From contig JAKQJC010000019.1 in the NCBI GenBank assembly GCA_029561345.1, forward strand, positions 1 through 64,000: DNA of 64,000 nt, read 5' to 3'. The first letter of the stretch is position 1. Every line of letters begins with the position of its first letter. Positions 8,802 to 19,369 of the stretch are shown piece by piece. The translations under genes were made by a program, and so were the position numbers. The notes under the pieces are model-generated. The model saw only the letters and a program-made list of their open reading frames with translations, ran no database searches and was not told the origin of the DNA. The stretch comes from Chloroflexota bacterium. GTDB lineage: Bacteria > Chloroflexota > Anaerolineae > Anaerolineales > Anaerolineaceae.

Positions 8802-9629
8802 ATGCTCAAACGCCGTCTTTCACAAATTCTCACCTACGTCCTGCTCACCATCTGGTCCATCATCGTCCTCTTCCCCATCTACACCCTGGTGGTCAATTCC
8901 TTCAAACCGCAAAAAGAGATCTTCAATAACCCCTTCGGCCTGCCGCAAAAATTCACCCTGGCCGGCTATGAAACCGCCTGGAACAGCGGCCGCTTCGATC
9001 TGTACTTTTTCAATACCATTTTCGTCACCATTATTTCCCTTGTTCTCATCATGTTCTTTGGCTCCATGGCCGCTTATGCCCTGGCTAAATGGGAGTCCAA
9101 ACTGACCAAATTCCTTTACATTTTCTTCATCGCCGGCCTGATGATCCCCATCCGCCTGGGCACCCTGGACCTGGTGCGCCTGATCAAAACCCTCGGCCTG
9201 CAAGACAGCCTCTGGAGCCTCATCCCGGTCTATGTCGCCATGGGCATGCCCATCGCCACCTTTGTGCTGACCGCGTTTATCAAGGGCCTGCCCAAAGATA
9301 TGTTTGACGCAGCCAAGGTGGACGGCGCATCAGAATGGCGCATTTACACCATGATCGTCGTCCCTCTCATGCGTCCGGCTCTGGCCACGGTGGCGATTTT
9401 CAATATGATCAAGATTTGGAACGACTTCTGGTTCCCCCTGGTCTTTATCCGCGCCGAAGAATCGCGCACGGTGGCCCTGGGCGTCTCCCTGCTCTTTGGC
9501 CAATACCGCACCGATTGGAACCGCGCCCTCAGCACCCTGGCCCTTGCCGCCATCCCGATTCTGATCCTCTATGTCTTCCTTTCCCGAGAATTTATCAAAG
9601 GCCTCACCGCCGGGGCAGTAAAAGGTTGA
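8802..9629 (+). CDS. sugar ABC transporter permease (MalG/UgpE-type)
   Basis: 275 residues, six predicted membrane helices, EAA-loop variant DAAKVDGASEWRIY at about 168-181. It opens with the usual ILTYVLLTIWSIIVLFP first helix. RBS GGAGG lies upstream of ATG 8802. Last gene of the importer operon, followed by a strong hairpin terminator at 9650-9676. Confidence 0.93.
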   Translation: MLKRRLSQILTYVLLTIWSIIVLFPIYTLVVNSFKPQKEIFNNPFGLPQKFTLAGYETAWNSGRFDLYFFNTIFVTIISLVLIMFFGSMAAYALAKWESKLTKFLYIFFIAGLMIPIRLGTLDLVRLIKTLGLQDSLWSLIPVYVAMGMPIATFVLTAFIKGLPKDMFDAAKVDGASEWRIYTMIVVPLMRPALATVAIFNMIKIWNDFWFPLVFIRAEESRTVALGVSLLFGQYRTDWNRALSTLALAAIPILILYVFLSREFIKGLTAGAVKG

Positions 9630-9649
9630 GGTTATGATTCTACTTCATC

Positions 9650-9676
9650 AAAAACGCGCCGGGCAGGCGCGTTTTT
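9650..9676. terminator. bidirectional intrinsic terminator
   Basis: 11-bp perfect stem AAAAACGCGCC (9650-9660) / GGCGCGTTTTT (9666-9676) with loop GGGCA. It lies between the convergent importer operon and the 9697-10971 gene and has T-tracts on both strands. Confidence 0.9.
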
Positions 9677-9696
9677 GATTCTCTCAATGACGCAGG

Positions 9697-10971
9697 TTAT
9701 TTTGTCACAAAAGGCATGAACAAAAAATATCCCATCAGGCGTCCATGCACATCCCGGTTGCCGCCATCCCGGATATGTTCCCAGGATACCAGAAAATTGG
9801 TTTTCCCACCGCTGACCGCCGGGTACTCGCGGTGGGCCTGGTAACCTGGCTGAACAATGCCAAATTCGGCTTCCATCGAGCCGTCTGGATAAACATACCG
9901 CGCCCAAATGCCGAAATAGCCTCCCGCATATTGATCCTGCCAGGCCGCCAGGTACTTGTTTCCCTGAAAATTGCAGGCCACATCCGCATTCAACTGTTTG
10001 GCAGTCGTGTTCGCCACCTGGGCAACCGTTCCCGGCACGCCGGCGCCGCTGATGAACCGCTCATATATGGCATAATCTGCCCCGCTTGTGCCAATATCTG
10101 ACTGCCAAAGCACAAGATATTGGTCCGCCGCATCACATGCTGCAACCTTTGGTTTCTCTTCAATATCAGGCCAGCCCGCGATGGCAAATTCACCCACCGC
10201 ATAAGGATCACCCCCTTGAAGCGCAACCCCCATACCGCTCAGCCGCATGCCGTGAATATCGACCGCGCCTTCAACCACATCCCATACCACCAGGTATTCG
10301 TTGCGCGCCAGGTTATAGGTCACATCAGGAAAATCGCGGCTGGCCGTGCCGCTGGAAACCAGGAAACCACCCGCCGGAAAACCGCTGCCGTCAGAAAACA
10401 CCCGCCTCGCGCTGATATAAGTTGGCTGGCCGGAAGGTGCATTCATCCAAACCACCAGGAACTCCTGCTGAGCGTACGCAAAGGCGGTTTTAGGATGTGC
10501 CTGGTTGCTGGTCCAGGTGCAGATGGGAAAATCTGCCAGGCCTGTGTCCGGCCCTTCCCATGGAATGAAGCGGCCGTAAACATCCCAATCGCTGCCATCC
10601 CCAAACACATCGTAAATCCAGACGATCAGATAGCGGTCATGGATAGGGTCATAACTGACCGAAGGTGCCATTTTATTATTGGGGCTGGTCGAAACAGCAA
10701 ACCAGCTTAAAAGCTGCCCGGTGGAAGAAACGCGCTGGGCATAGATATCGTGGCTGCCCCCTGGCCAAATATTCTCCCATACCACCAGGTATTCATTGTG
10801 GTTTGTATTATAGGCAACGACAGGGCCGTATTCATCACTGGTCCGCTCTGAAACAGTGATTTCTCCGCTCATGGCTTCTGCCGGAGCCGTGGGCATCCCC
10901 TGCACGGTCAAATAAACCAGCAGCAATCCGGCGGTTATAAAACCGCCTGCGAAGATTTTCAGAAATAACAT
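9697..10971 (-). CDS. secreted seven-repeat (beta-propeller-like) protein
   Basis: 424 residues from ATG 10971, preferred because GGAGGG sits 4 bp upstream; an ATG at 11019 lacks an RBS. An N-terminal signal peptide (LKIFAGGFITAGLLLVYLTV) indicates export. The mature protein holds seven copies of a 50-60-residue unit centred on [NDQ]xYLVVW followed by a D-(I/V)-(Y/H)-(A/G)-R strand: NEYLVVWENI, DRYLIVWIYD, QEFLVVWMNA, NEYLVVWDVV, DQYLVLWQSD, NKYLAAWQDQ, TNFLVSWEHI. Seven such units fit a seven-bladed propeller. No enzyme active site is recognisable; likely a surface or secreted binding protein. Confidence 0.8.
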   Translation of the reverse strand: MLFLKIFAGGFITAGLLLVYLTVQGMPTAPAEAMSGEITVSERTSDEYGPVVAYNTNHNEYLVVWENIWPGGSHDIYAQRVSSTGQLLSWFAVSTSPNNKMAPSVSYDPIHDRYLIVWIYDVFGDGSDWDVYGRFIPWEGPDTGLADFPICTWTSNQAHPKTAFAYAQQEFLVVWMNAPSGQPTYISARRVFSDGSGFPAGGFLVSSGTASRDFPDVTYNLARNEYLVVWDVVEGAVDIHGMRLSGMGVALQGGDPYAVGEFAIAGWPDIEEKPKVAACDAADQYLVLWQSDIGTSGADYAIYERFISGAGVPGTVAQVANTTAKQLNADVACNFQGNKYLAAWQDQYAGGYFGIWARYVYPDGSMEAEFGIVQPGYQAHREYPAVSGGKTNFLVSWEHIRDGGNRDVHGRLMGYFLFMPFVTK

Positions 10972-11232
10972 CTTGCCCTCCAATGGAAAATGATGGATAG
11001 GCCGCATCATCTTACCCAAACCCTATGCCGGATGCCATATTCACTTTTTTGACGTTTGGGAAGTGTGTAAACTCATTATAGGTTGATGTGTAAGGCAAGT
11101 CAATCACCCCTTTGCCCGCCCACCACACATTAACTGCGGATTAATCCCCCCGGCTGCGCCGCCCTGATATCCATGAGAACGGCGAGTTTACAGTATAATT
11201 AATCCAACTTAATTGACGATTCAGGGAGCACT

Positions 11233-12192
11233 ATGACATCCATCTCAAGCTATACTTCAACCCTTTCACACAACATTAAAAAGGTCATCATCGGCAAGGA
11301 TGATATCATTGAACTACTGCTGGTTTCCCTCCTGTGCGAGGGACATATCCTGCTTGAAGATGTCCCCGGGGTGGGCAAAACCATGCTCGCCCGCGCCCTG
11401 GCAGCCTCCATTGGCGGCGTGTTCCGCCGCGTGCAATGCACCCCTGATCTGCTCCCCAATGATATCACCGGCGTCTCGGTGTTCAATCAGCAGACCAGTT
11501 CCTTCGAATTCCGCCCGGGCCCCCTCTTCGTCAACATCCTGCTGGCCGATGAAATCAACCGTGCCACCCCGCGCACCCAGTCGGCCCTGCTCGAAGCCAT
11601 GCAGGAGCAGCAGGTGACCGTTGATGGCATCACCTACCGCCTGCCGCGTCCATTCATTGTCATGGCAACTCAGAATCCCATTGAATATGAAGGCACCTTC
11701 CCCCTCCCTGAAGCCCAGCTGGACCGCTTTATGATGCGCCTTTCAGTCGGCTATCCTTCCACTGATGAAGAGCGCCTAATTCTCAAGACACTGCAACGCG
11801 AACACCCCATCAACACGCTTGGCAAGGTGGTGGAAGCGGATGATATCGTCCCCTTCCAGAAGCAGGTCTGGGAAGTCAATGTGGATGAAACCGTGCAGGA
11901 ATATATCCTCAAGATGGTGGCCCTCACTCGCGCTCACACCGAGCTGACCCTCGGCGCCAGCCCGCGCGCCAGCCTGGCTCTGTTCAAAGCCGGCCAGGCT
12001 CTGGCTGCCCTGCGCGGGCGCGATCATGTCATTCCCGATGATATCAAGTACCTGGCCGAACCGATTCTGGCGCACCGCCTGATGGTCCGCCCAGAAGCAG
12101 AACTGAAAGGACGCAGCGACAAGGTGATTGTGCGCGAAATCGTCGCCAGCACCCCGCTCGGTTTACGCACCGCCCAGGAGGCGGCCAGATAA
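11233..12192 (+). CDS. MoxR-family AAA+ ATPase
   Basis: 319 residues with Walker A in EDVPGVGKTMLARAL (about 39-53), Walker B in ILLADEINRA, sensor-1 region MATQNPIEYEGTFPLPEAQ, and the C-terminal lid domain typical of MoxR proteins. RBS GGGAG lies close to ATG 11233. MoxR ATPases act as chaperone-like factors in assembly or activation of membrane or metal-binding complexes; the following DUF58 and membrane genes form the standard partner set. A TATAAT at 11194-11199 could be the -10 box, but no matching -35 was seen. Confidence 0.95.
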   Translation: MTSISSYTSTLSHNIKKVIIGKDDIIELLLVSLLCEGHILLEDVPGVGKTMLARALAASIGGVFRRVQCTPDLLPNDITGVSVFNQQTSSFEFRPGPLFVNILLADEINRATPRTQSALLEAMQEQQVTVDGITYRLPRPFIVMATQNPIEYEGTFPLPEAQLDRFMMRLSVGYPSTDEERLILKTLQREHPINTLGKVVEADDIVPFQKQVWEVNVDETVQEYILKMVALTRAHTELTLGASPRASLALFKAGQALAALRGRDHVIPDDIKYLAEPILAHRLMVRPEAELKGRSDKVIVREIVASTPLGLRTAQEAAR

Positions 12193-12198
12193 CCCGGC

Positions 12199-13392
12199 AT
12201 GAATGATTATTTGCCTGTGCTGTTTGCACTCATCATTGCTGCCGCTGCATTGCAGCAGCACTTTATTTTATCCATCCTCTACCTCATCACCGGTCTCTAT
12301 ATAGTCGGCCGCTGGTGGAGCCGCCGCTCCCTGAACAATCTCTCGTTGGAGCGCGTCTATACGCCCAATGCCTTCCTCGACCAGGATGTGCAGGTTGAAC
12401 TGGAGATAAAAAACCGCGGCCTGCTGCCGGTGGTCTGGGTGCGCCTGCATGAAAGCCTGCCCCTTGAACTGGCTTCACCCAATTTCTTCCGCCAGGTGCT
12501 CAGCCTGCTCTGGCGCGGTCAAACCCGCCTCACCTACAACCTCCACACTCACAAGCGCGGCTGCTATGCCCTCGGCCCCCTCTTTCTCACCAACGGCGAC
12601 CTGCTCGGCATCACCCCTGAAAACAACCGCGAAGTGACCAGCGATTACCTGACCGTTTATCCCAAGATCATCCCCATTCCAAGTCTCAATCTTTCTTCCC
12701 GCTCCCCCTTCGGCACCATCCGCCACAGCAACCCCATTTTTGAAGATACCTCCCGCATCATCGGCAAACGCGACTACCGTCCCGGCGATTCCCTGCGCCG
12801 GGTAGATTGGAAAACCACGGCGGTCACCGGGCGTCTGCAGGTCAAGCAGTATGAAGCATCCATCGCCCTCGAAACCCACATTTTTCTGGACCTGGATAAG
12901 CGCACTTACCTGCGGCAGAACTGGTTTGATGCCTCTGAACTGGCCATTGTTTGCGCCGCCTCGCTGGCCAACTGGAGCAATACCCATAAACAGGCAGTCG
13001 GTCTCTGCACCAACGGCCTCGATTTTCACCTCAATCCCAAAGGCCAGATCCCCCGCGCTCTGCCGCCGCATAAGGGCAGCGGACATCTGATGTCGGTGCT
13101 GGAAACCCTGGCGCGCGTGCAGTGCGCTGAAACCCAGCCTTTCAGCCAGATGATCGAGCAAAACATGGCCAACCTCTCCTGGGGCACCACCATGCTGCTC
13201 ATCACCGGCCAGTACGATCAGAATCTGCTGCAAATCATGTTTCAGGCGCGGCGGATGGGCCTGCAGCCGGCTGTGTTCCTCATCGGCGCCAGCGTGGCCC
13301 TTCAGGAAGCCCGGCGAGAAGCCGGCCACTTTGGCTTTCCGGTTTTTATCATTCAATACGCAGATGATCTGCTGGCACTTTCAGCCCACTAG
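12199..13392 (+). CDS. DUF58 domain protein
   Basis: 397 residues. Two hydrophobic helices at the N-terminus (about 5-40) anchor it; the DUF58 core shows KRDYRPGDSLRRVDWKTTA at about 190-208, followed by a vWA-like fold. Starts 6 bp after moxR and ends 3 bp before the next gene, so it belongs to one operon. DUF58 proteins are regular partners of MoxR ATPases; molecular role unknown. Confidence 0.92.
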   Translation: MNDYLPVLFALIIAAAALQQHFILSILYLITGLYIVGRWWSRRSLNNLSLERVYTPNAFLDQDVQVELEIKNRGLLPVVWVRLHESLPLELASPNFFRQVLSLLWRGQTRLTYNLHTHKRGCYALGPLFLTNGDLLGITPENNREVTSDYLTVYPKIIPIPSLNLSSRSPFGTIRHSNPIFEDTSRIIGKRDYRPGDSLRRVDWKTTAVTGRLQVKQYEASIALETHIFLDLDKRTYLRQNWFDASELAIVCAASLANWSNTHKQAVGLCTNGLDFHLNPKGQIPRALPPHKGSGHLMSVLETLARVQCAETQPFSQMIEQNMANLSWGTTMLLITGQYDQNLLQIMFQARRMGLQPAVFLIGASVALQEARREAGHFGFPVFIIQYADDLLALSAH

Positions 13393-13395
13393 CCT

Positions 13396-15102
13396 ATGAG
13401 CGATACTCCTCCCACCCCAACCCATGCCCGCCATCCCGCATTGATCATTGCGTTTAACACCATCACCATCGCCCTGATGATGACCTGCGTGGCTCAAATA
13501 ACCGGATTGGTGGGGCTTCGATTTTCGGTGCCGGTCAACCTTTCCCTGATCGCTGTGGCTGCCTTCCTCGTCTCGCTTGAGTCCACCTTCACCTACCGCC
13601 TGAACACCGGCGTTGCCTTTCCCAGCCTGGAAGGCCTGTTCCAGCACCTGATTGAATGGGTGCTGCTCCTCACGGCCATCCGCATCGTCACGGCCCTGTT
13701 CAATGACCCGGCCCAGATCGGCCAGCGTTTTTCTGATCTCTTGGCCGCGGCAGGCCAGCTTTTCCAGAACCCCTCTACATTTTTCGGCGAGACGGCTTCC
13801 CGGCAAAAGATGCTCGAAATACTGATGGCGCCTGATTTTCTAATTGCAGCAGCCATTTTGCTGCTGGTGTGGACGATCACCCGCCAGCTCTGGCAAAACC
13901 TGGTGCTGCTTGAACTGGATGAAGACATTTTGGAACAGGAAAAGCTGGGCATCCTCATCAACAACCGTTACGAAGCCCGCCGCGAGCTGGTTGGTTTTGT
14001 GTTCGGTATCGGCATCATCATCCTGATTTGCACGGCCATAACGAACACCGAGATCCCCTATCTGCCCAGCCCTCTGGCCGATGACTCCCTGGCTGGCGTG
14101 CTGATCACTCTGATGATCTACTTCCTGTTTGGCATGGCCCTGCTGGCTCAAAGCCAGTTCTCTCTGCTGCAGTCGCACTGGTACCTGCAGGAAGTGCCCA
14201 TTGAACCCGGCACGGCCCGCAATTGGGGCGTTTACAGCCTGGTGCTTCTGGCCGGCATCACCCTCGTCGCCATGCTTTTACCCACCCAATATGCCAGCGG
14301 TTCGCTCGTGCTCCTGCGAGATGCGATTAACGTCTTGATGCAGGTGGTGATGGTCATTTTATTTGGCCTGTATCTGGGTCTGGTGTCCATTATTTCCTTC
14401 TTCATGCAGTGGCTCAACCCCGCTTCTGAAACCGTGCTGCCGGCCGCCGTGCCGACCCCTGAGCCCCTGGTTCCCGCCGACTCCGCCTACCCGGCCCCGG
14501 CCTTCACCCTGCCCGAAGCCGTTCAATCCTTCTTTTATTGGGCCATCCTGGCAGTGATTGTGATCTACTCGCTGGTCTTTGTTTTGCGCCGCCTGCCTTC
14601 ACCCGCCCTGTGGTTGAAAAACCTGCCCTTCGGCAGCACCCTCAGCCACATCTGGGCCTGGCTGGCTGCCCGTTTCAAACAGGCTGGCAACGGCCTGGGC
14701 GCCCTGGCGCAGGCCGGTATCCAGCGCCTGCGCACCCTGCGCACGCCTCAGGTTAACCTGGTCAATGCCCTGATGAACATTGCCGGCAGCCTGCCCGCTC
14801 GCGAACAGATCATCCTTACCTATGTCGCCATGATCCAGTGGAACGAAGGCCAGGGTATTTTCCGCCGCCCGCAGGAAACCCCCATGGAATACCAGCGCCG
14901 TGTGGCTGAACAGGTGCCGGAAATGTCCGCAGACCTGGCCCTGATCACCGGCTTCTTCATTGAAGCCCGCTATACCCGCCATCCCCTGGAAAAGGAACAG
15001 GCCGCCGAAACCCGTGCCGCCTGGGAACGCCTGCGCCAGGCTGTGTTGGCGCACCTGCAGGCAGAAGCCCAAAAAGCTGCCGCGCCCTCTATCCAGACAT
15101 AA
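13396..15102 (+). CDS. polytopic membrane protein with C-terminal DUF4129
   Basis: 568 residues, about nine predicted membrane helices up to residue ~395, then a cytosolic tail. The last ~100 residues match the DUF4129 pattern (ETPMEYQRRVAEQVPE, then LALITGFFIEARYTRHPL), a domain usually found in or beside transglutaminase-like membrane proteins. The transglutaminase catalytic domain itself is absent. Third gene of the MoxR-DUF58 set and probably the membrane partner. Confidence 0.85.
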   Translation: MSDTPPTPTHARHPALIIAFNTITIALMMTCVAQITGLVGLRFSVPVNLSLIAVAAFLVSLESTFTYRLNTGVAFPSLEGLFQHLIEWVLLLTAIRIVTALFNDPAQIGQRFSDLLAAAGQLFQNPSTFFGETASRQKMLEILMAPDFLIAAAILLLVWTITRQLWQNLVLLELDEDILEQEKLGILINNRYEARRELVGFVFGIGIIILICTAITNTEIPYLPSPLADDSLAGVLITLMIYFLFGMALLAQSQFSLLQSHWYLQEVPIEPGTARNWGVYSLVLLAGITLVAMLLPTQYASGSLVLLRDAINVLMQVVMVILFGLYLGLVSIISFFMQWLNPASETVLPAAVPTPEPLVPADSAYPAPAFTLPEAVQSFFYWAILAVIVIYSLVFVLRRLPSPALWLKNLPFGSTLSHIWAWLAARFKQAGNGLGALAQAGIQRLRTLRTPQVNLVNALMNIAGSLPAREQIILTYVAMIQWNEGQGIFRRPQETPMEYQRRVAEQVPEMSADLALITGFFIEARYTRHPLEKEQAAETRAAWERLRQAVLAHLQAEAQKAAAPSIQT

Positions 15103-15116
15103 GGAGACCATTTCCC

Positions 15117-15710
15117 ATGATCCCCCTTCACCCTCTCATTGCCAGCCGCCGGTCTTCCCGAGCTTTTGATCCCTCCCGTCAGGTGGAAGATGAGGTGTTG
15201 CGTAGCCTGTTGGAAGCAGCCCGTTGGGCGCCTTCAGGAAACAACCTTCAACCCTGGCATTATGTCATTTTCAACCATCAAGACCCGGCTGCCCTCGAAG
15301 CCGCCCGAGCCTGTCTGGATGAAGGCAACCAGGTCTGGGCCCGGCGTGCCCCCCTGCTGCTGCTGGCCGTGATGAAGGAAACCCGGCCCAACGGCACCAT
15401 TCATCCCCGCGCCATGCACGACCTGGGTGCCGCCAATGAGAACCTGCTCCTGCAGGCGTTCAGCCTCGGCCTGCACTGCCGACCCATGGGCGGTTTTGAC
15501 GCCTCCCAAGCCTCCGGGCTGGCCGGCCTGTCAGAAGGGTATAAGGCGGTGGTCTTCATTGCCCTGGGTTATCCCGCGCCTGTTGAAGACCTGCCCGCGG
15601 AAGTCCAGCTGAAAGAGGCCGAACCGCGAACCCGGCGTGCTGTTGACGCATTCACCTTCTCCAGTCATTGGGGCAGACCTTACTTTTCACCAACCCCAAA
15701 GGAGGACTGA
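15117..15710 (+). CDS. nitroreductase-family FMN oxidoreductase
   Basis: 197 residues with the family N-terminus [12 protein letters not shown] (FMN phosphate contacts), [17 protein letters not shown], and the late segment [10 protein letters not shown]. Such enzymes reduce nitro or quinone compounds with NAD(P)H; the actual substrate cannot be read from sequence. Good RBS (AAGGAG) upstream of ATG 15117. Its TGA overlaps the start of the next gene (TGATG). Confidence 0.92.
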   Translation: MIPLHPLIASRRSSRAFDPSRQVEDEVLRSLLEAARWAPSGNNLQPWHYVIFNHQDPAALEAARACLDEGNQVWARRAPLLLLAVMKETRPNGTIHPRAMHDLGAANENLLLQAFSLGLHCRPMGGFDASQASGLAGLSEGYKAVVFIALGYPAPVEDLPAEVQLKEAEPRTRRAVDAFTFSSHWGRPYFSPTPKED

Positions 15711-16654
15711 TGTCTGTTCATCCGTTGCGCATTTTTTATGGTTCGGCTCATCCCAAGCTGGCTCAGGAAATTGCCAGATCCTTGGGCGTCACGCCCGGCG
15801 TTTGCACCACCACCCATCTACCTGACAGTGAAATTCATGTGATGATTGATGAGGTGGTTCGCGACCAGGACATTTACTTCGTCCAGCCCTGTTCCGTCCC
15901 TGTCAACGACAATCTGATGGAACTGATCCTTTACCTTGATGCCTTCCGCCGTGCCAGTGCTCACTCCGTCACCGCAGTGATCCCTTATTTCCCTTACGCC
16001 CGTCAGGAACGCATGGCCAAAAGTCGCGAAGCCATCAGCGCCCGCGTGGTGGCCAATTTGCTTGAAAGCGAAGGCGCCAACCGCGTCATCTTTGTGGATA
16101 TCCACAACCTGGCCATTCCGGGCTTCTTCAATATTCCGGTGGATACCGTTTCAGCCATTCCCGTCATCTGTGATTACTTCCAGAAGCCCGGCTTTGAAAA
16201 CGCAGCCATCGTCAGCCCGGACGTTGGCCGCGCCAGCATGGCCGGTAAATATGCCGAGCGCCTCAACCTGCCCCTGGTGGTGATGCATAAACGCCGCACC
16301 AGTTTTCAGGAAACCAAAACCACCCACGTCGTTGGTGATATTAAAGGCCGCAGACCGATCATTATTGACGACATCATGGCCGGCGGCAGCGTCCTCAAGC
16401 AGCTGGACGTGCTTTACGAACAGGGCGCCGTTGGCAAGGCCATTTTCGCCGTCAGCCACGGCGTGCTGCTCCCCTCCGCCATCAAACTGCTCGAAGCCGA
16501 TGACCGGATAGAAAAAATTGTGGTCACCGATACAGTGCCCCAAAATCGGCCCCATCCCAAAGTGGATGTGGTCTCCATTGCGCCCCTGCTGGCATCCATT
16601 ATTGACCGTGTTCACCACGGCATCAGTATTTCAGGCATCATTATTCATTCATAG
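15710..16654 (+). CDS. prs: ribose-phosphate pyrophosphokinase
   Basis: 314 residues, normal length for PRPP synthetase, which makes 5-phosphoribosyl 1-diphosphate from ribose 5-phosphate and ATP for nucleotide, His and Trp synthesis. Landmarks: [20 protein letters not shown] at about 63-82, [12 protein letters not shown] (flexible catalytic loop), and the PRPP-binding loop [15 protein letters not shown]. Start chosen at ATG 15710, inside the TGATG overlap and 4 bp after GGAGG; an upstream in-frame ATG at 15668 is buried in the preceding gene. The N-terminus is somewhat divergent, so a PRPP-synthetase-like paralogue is possible. Confidence 0.9.
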   Translation: MSVHPLRIFYGSAHPKLAQEIARSLGVTPGVCTTTHLPDSEIHVMIDEVVRDQDIYFVQPCSVPVNDNLMELILYLDAFRRASAHSVTAVIPYFPYARQERMAKSREAISARVVANLLESEGANRVIFVDIHNLAIPGFFNIPVDTVSAIPVICDYFQKPGFENAAIVSPDVGRASMAGKYAERLNLPLVVMHKRRTSFQETKTTHVVGDIKGRRPIIIDDIMAGGSVLKQLDVLYEQGAVGKAIFAVSHGVLLPSAIKLLEADDRIEKIVVTDTVPQNRPHPKVDVVSIAPLLASIIDRVHHGISISGIIIHS

Positions 16655-16663
16655 GAGATATTA

Positions 16664-17512
16664 ATGATAACGATTGTAGCCGATACCACCTGTGGGCTTT
16701 CCCGCAAACGCCTTGAAGAGCTGGAAATTCCTTTCCTGCCCCAGATTATCGTTTTTGGAGAAGAATCCTACCGCGATGATTATGAAATAGATACCCCCAC
16801 CTTCTTGAAAAAATTGCGCGCCGCCTCAAGCCTGCCCAAAACGGCCGCCCCGCCGCCGGACCTCTACAAACCGGTCTACGATAAATTTGGCGGTAAAGGC
16901 AACACTATCATCGTCATCACTCCCTCGGCTGAGGTCAGCGGCACCGCCCGCAGCGCCACCGTGGCCGCCCAGGAATATCCAGACAGCGATATTCGTGTCA
17001 TCGATACCCGCACCATCGCTGGCGGGCTGGGTTCCATGGTCGTGCAGGCCCATGCCTGGGCCAAAGCCGGACTCGACGCCGATACCATCGTGGCGCGGGT
17101 GAAGGACATGGCCTCCCGTGAACGTTGTTTCTTCGTGGTAGATACCCTCGAATATCTGTACAAGGGCGGCCGCATCGGCGGCGCCAAGGCCCTTTTCGGC
17201 AGTATTTTACAGATCAAACCCATCCTAACCCTCAGCGACGGGCGCACGGAACCGGTCGAATCGCAGCGCACCCGCGTCAAGGCTCTGTCTCGCCTCAAAG
17301 AATTGATCACTGCCGAAATGCCCCACGATGAAAGCGCCCTGCTGACCTTTTCGCACTGCGAGGCCGCAGATGTGGCCGACGAACTGGCAGCCTATTTCTC
17401 ACAGGCCTTTGGCATCAAGGATATCCCCATTTATGAAGTGCCCCCGGCCATTGTGGTTCACGGCGGCCCCAAAATCATCAGCGCCAGCTACTTCCGCGCG
17501 CCCAAAGCCTGA
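16664..17512 (+). CDS. DegV family fatty-acid-binding protein
   Basis: 282 residues beginning ITIVADTTCGLSRK, with the DegV hallmarks ITPSAEVSGTARSA, VIDTRTIAGGLG, TLEYLYKGGRIGGAKA and a C-terminal GGPKIISASYF. DegV/FakB proteins hold a fatty acid and in Firmicutes present it to a fatty acid kinase; no FakA-like kinase lies here. Starts 9 bp after prs, last gene of the rightward run. Confidence 0.93.
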   Translation: MITIVADTTCGLSRKRLEELEIPFLPQIIVFGEESYRDDYEIDTPTFLKKLRAASSLPKTAAPPPDLYKPVYDKFGGKGNTIIVITPSAEVSGTARSATVAAQEYPDSDIRVIDTRTIAGGLGSMVVQAHAWAKAGLDADTIVARVKDMASRERCFFVVDTLEYLYKGGRIGGAKALFGSILQIKPILTLSDGRTEPVESQRTRVKALSRLKELITAEMPHDESALLTFSHCEAADVADELAAYFSQAFGIKDIPIYEVPPAIVVHGGPKIISASYFRAPKA

Positions 17513-17536
17513 TCTCCCTCCAGAGCAACAAATAAC

Positions 17537-17566
17537 GCCGCCCGGCAAGGCTGCTTGCAGGGTGGC
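17537..17566. terminator. hairpin between convergent degV and ABC exporter
   Basis: GCCGCCC (17537-17543) pairs with GGGTGGC (17560-17566) with one G-T pair; AT-rich flanks (AATAAC on the left, TGTTATATTT on the right) extend it imperfectly. Lies between two convergent genes, so probably a shared terminator. Confidence 0.5.
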
Positions 17567-17587
17567 GTGTTATATTTGCTGGCCGGT

Positions 17588-19369
17588 TCACTCGCTGAAG
17601 ATGCGCCGGTAAGCCAGAGAACGTTCCATCAACTCATCATGCGTGCCGGAGGCCACCAGCTGACCGTTGCGCAACACCAAGATCAGATCCGCCCAGCGAA
17701 TTTGCGACAGGCGGTGGGTGATGATAAAGGTGGTGCGCCCGCGTGATGCCGTGAAGATGGCCCGCTGGATCATATCTTCGGTGGCTGAATCGATGGCGGA
17801 AGTTGAGTCATCCAGCACCAGAATGCGCGGGTCCGTCAGAAAGGCCCGCGCCAGGGCAATGCGCTGGCGCTGTCCGCCCGAAAGGGTCACGCCGCGTTCC
17901 CCAATCACCGTGTCGTAACCCTTTTCAAAGGTCATGATGAAATCGTGCGCCTGTGCCATGCGGGCAGCCTTTTCAACTTCTTCCTGACTGGCATTCGGGT
18001 TGCCAAAGGCGATGTTTTCCCGGATGGTCTGCGAAAAGAGGAAGATATCCTGCTCAATAATGGATATTTGCCGCCGCAGTGATTCCAGATTCCACTCGCG
18101 TACATCTCGCCCATCCACCAACACCCGGCCTGTGTTCACATCATAGGTGCGGTTAATCAGGCGCGCCAGGGTGGTCTTGCCAGAGCCGGTCTGCCCCACC
18201 ACCGCCACCGTCATGCCTGGTTTGACGGTGAAATTCAAATCCGAAAGCGACGCTTCGCTGCCGTCATATGCAAAATTCACGCCTTCAAAGGCGACATCAC
18301 CCTGCATTTGTCCCGAAAAGCCCGCGCTGTTTTGATCCAGGTTGTTTTCGCGGTTCATCAATTCAAGAATGCGCCGCGCACCGGCCAGGCCCAGCGCCAG
18401 GCGTGAATAGGCCCAGATGGACGTAAAAGTCGGGAAATCGAGCATCAGCAAAATGCCAAAGTAGGCCACCACATCACCCACCGTCAGCAGACCCTGTGAA
18501 TACAGGATCAGGGCGTGAAAAAGACCGCCCGCCAGGCTGATGAAGAACAGCAGCATGGGCCAGAAACGGGCCTCGATATCTCCCTGCCGTACAAACGCAT
18601 CCCGGTAGCGCCGGGCGTTCTTATCAAAGCGCCCTACCTCGTTCTTTTCCTGCGCCGCCCCCTTGACCACTTCGATGCCGTCAAGGGCTTCAGCCAGCCG
18701 CGTGTTCAGGGCCCCAAAAGAGGCGCGCACCTCGTCGGTCACCGGTTCCAATGACCGCATGTAATAGGATATGGCCACAAAATACAGCACCGTGAACAGC
18801 GCCGGGGTCAGGATCAAAGCTGGATGGTAGCGGGGAGCCAGGTAAAGCGGCATCACCAGGAACATCAGCGAGCCAATCACCATGTTCAACCCGGGTGAAA
18901 AAAAGAAGTTGACTTCGCGCACATCATTAGTGGCGCGCGCCATGGTGTCGCCCACCGGCTGCAGGTTATGGAAGGTCATGCTCTTCCCCAGCAGGGACGA
19001 ATAAAGTTCATTGCGCACATTGCGTTCCACACGCTGCGCCGCCACTTCAAAGCCAAAGTTCCGGCTCAACTGCAGCGCCCCGCGGAAAACCTGTGTCAGG
19101 GTCAGGAAAAGTGCCAGGGTGAGCAGGCGCGCAGGCAAATCCTCCGCCCCATCCAGCACCAGGTTGAAAGCCTGCCCCGTGATCATGGGCACCAGCGAAG
19201 TGACCGCGGCGTTGCCAATGGCGCCAACGATGGCCAGCAGGATCAAATGCGCCTGGCGCCAGCCGTGAGAAGCGATCCATAAAGCCGGCGACTTGCGGTT
19301 GGTGGTGTAAGGAGGGGGAATGGTGAACTCAGCCTGGTTCTGAGAGGGGAGTGCATTGGCATGGTTCAT
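17588..19369 (-). CDS. ABC exporter half-transporter, degenerate-site subunit
   Basis: 593 residues: a six-helix exporter membrane domain (to about residue 330), then the nucleotide-binding domain with Walker A GQTGSGKT, canonical signature [14 protein letters not shown] and Walker [13 protein letters not shown]. The catalytic Glu after Walker B is replaced by Asp, the hallmark of the non-hydrolysing site in heterodimeric exporters (TM287/288, BmrCD). Its start overlaps the stop of the upstream partner gene (ATGA at 19366-19369). Substrate unknown; drug or lipid export is the usual guess. Confidence 0.93.
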   Translation of the reverse strand: MNHANALPSQNQAEFTIPPPYTTNRKSPALWIASHGWRQAHLILLAIVGAIGNAAVTSLVPMITGQAFNLVLDGAEDLPARLLTLALFLTLTQVFRGALQLSRNFGFEVAAQRVERNVRNELYSSLLGKSMTFHNLQPVGDTMARATNDVREVNFFFSPGLNMVIGSLMFLVMPLYLAPRYHPALILTPALFTVLYFVAISYYMRSLEPVTDEVRASFGALNTRLAEALDGIEVVKGAAQEKNEVGRFDKNARRYRDAFVRQGDIEARFWPMLLFFISLAGGLFHALILYSQGLLTVGDVVAYFGILLMLDFPTFTSIWAYSRLALGLAGARRILELMNRENNLDQNSAGFSGQMQGDVAFEGVNFAYDGSEASLSDLNFTVKPGMTVAVVGQTGSGKTTLARLINRTYDVNTGRVLVDGRDVREWNLESLRRQISIIEQDIFLFSQTIRENIAFGNPNASQEEVEKAARMAQAHDFIMTFEKGYDTVIGERGVTLSGGQRQRIALARAFLTDPRILVLDDSTSAIDSATEDMIQRAIFTASRGRTTFIITHRLSQIRWADLILVLRNGQLVASGTHDELMERSLAYRRIFSE

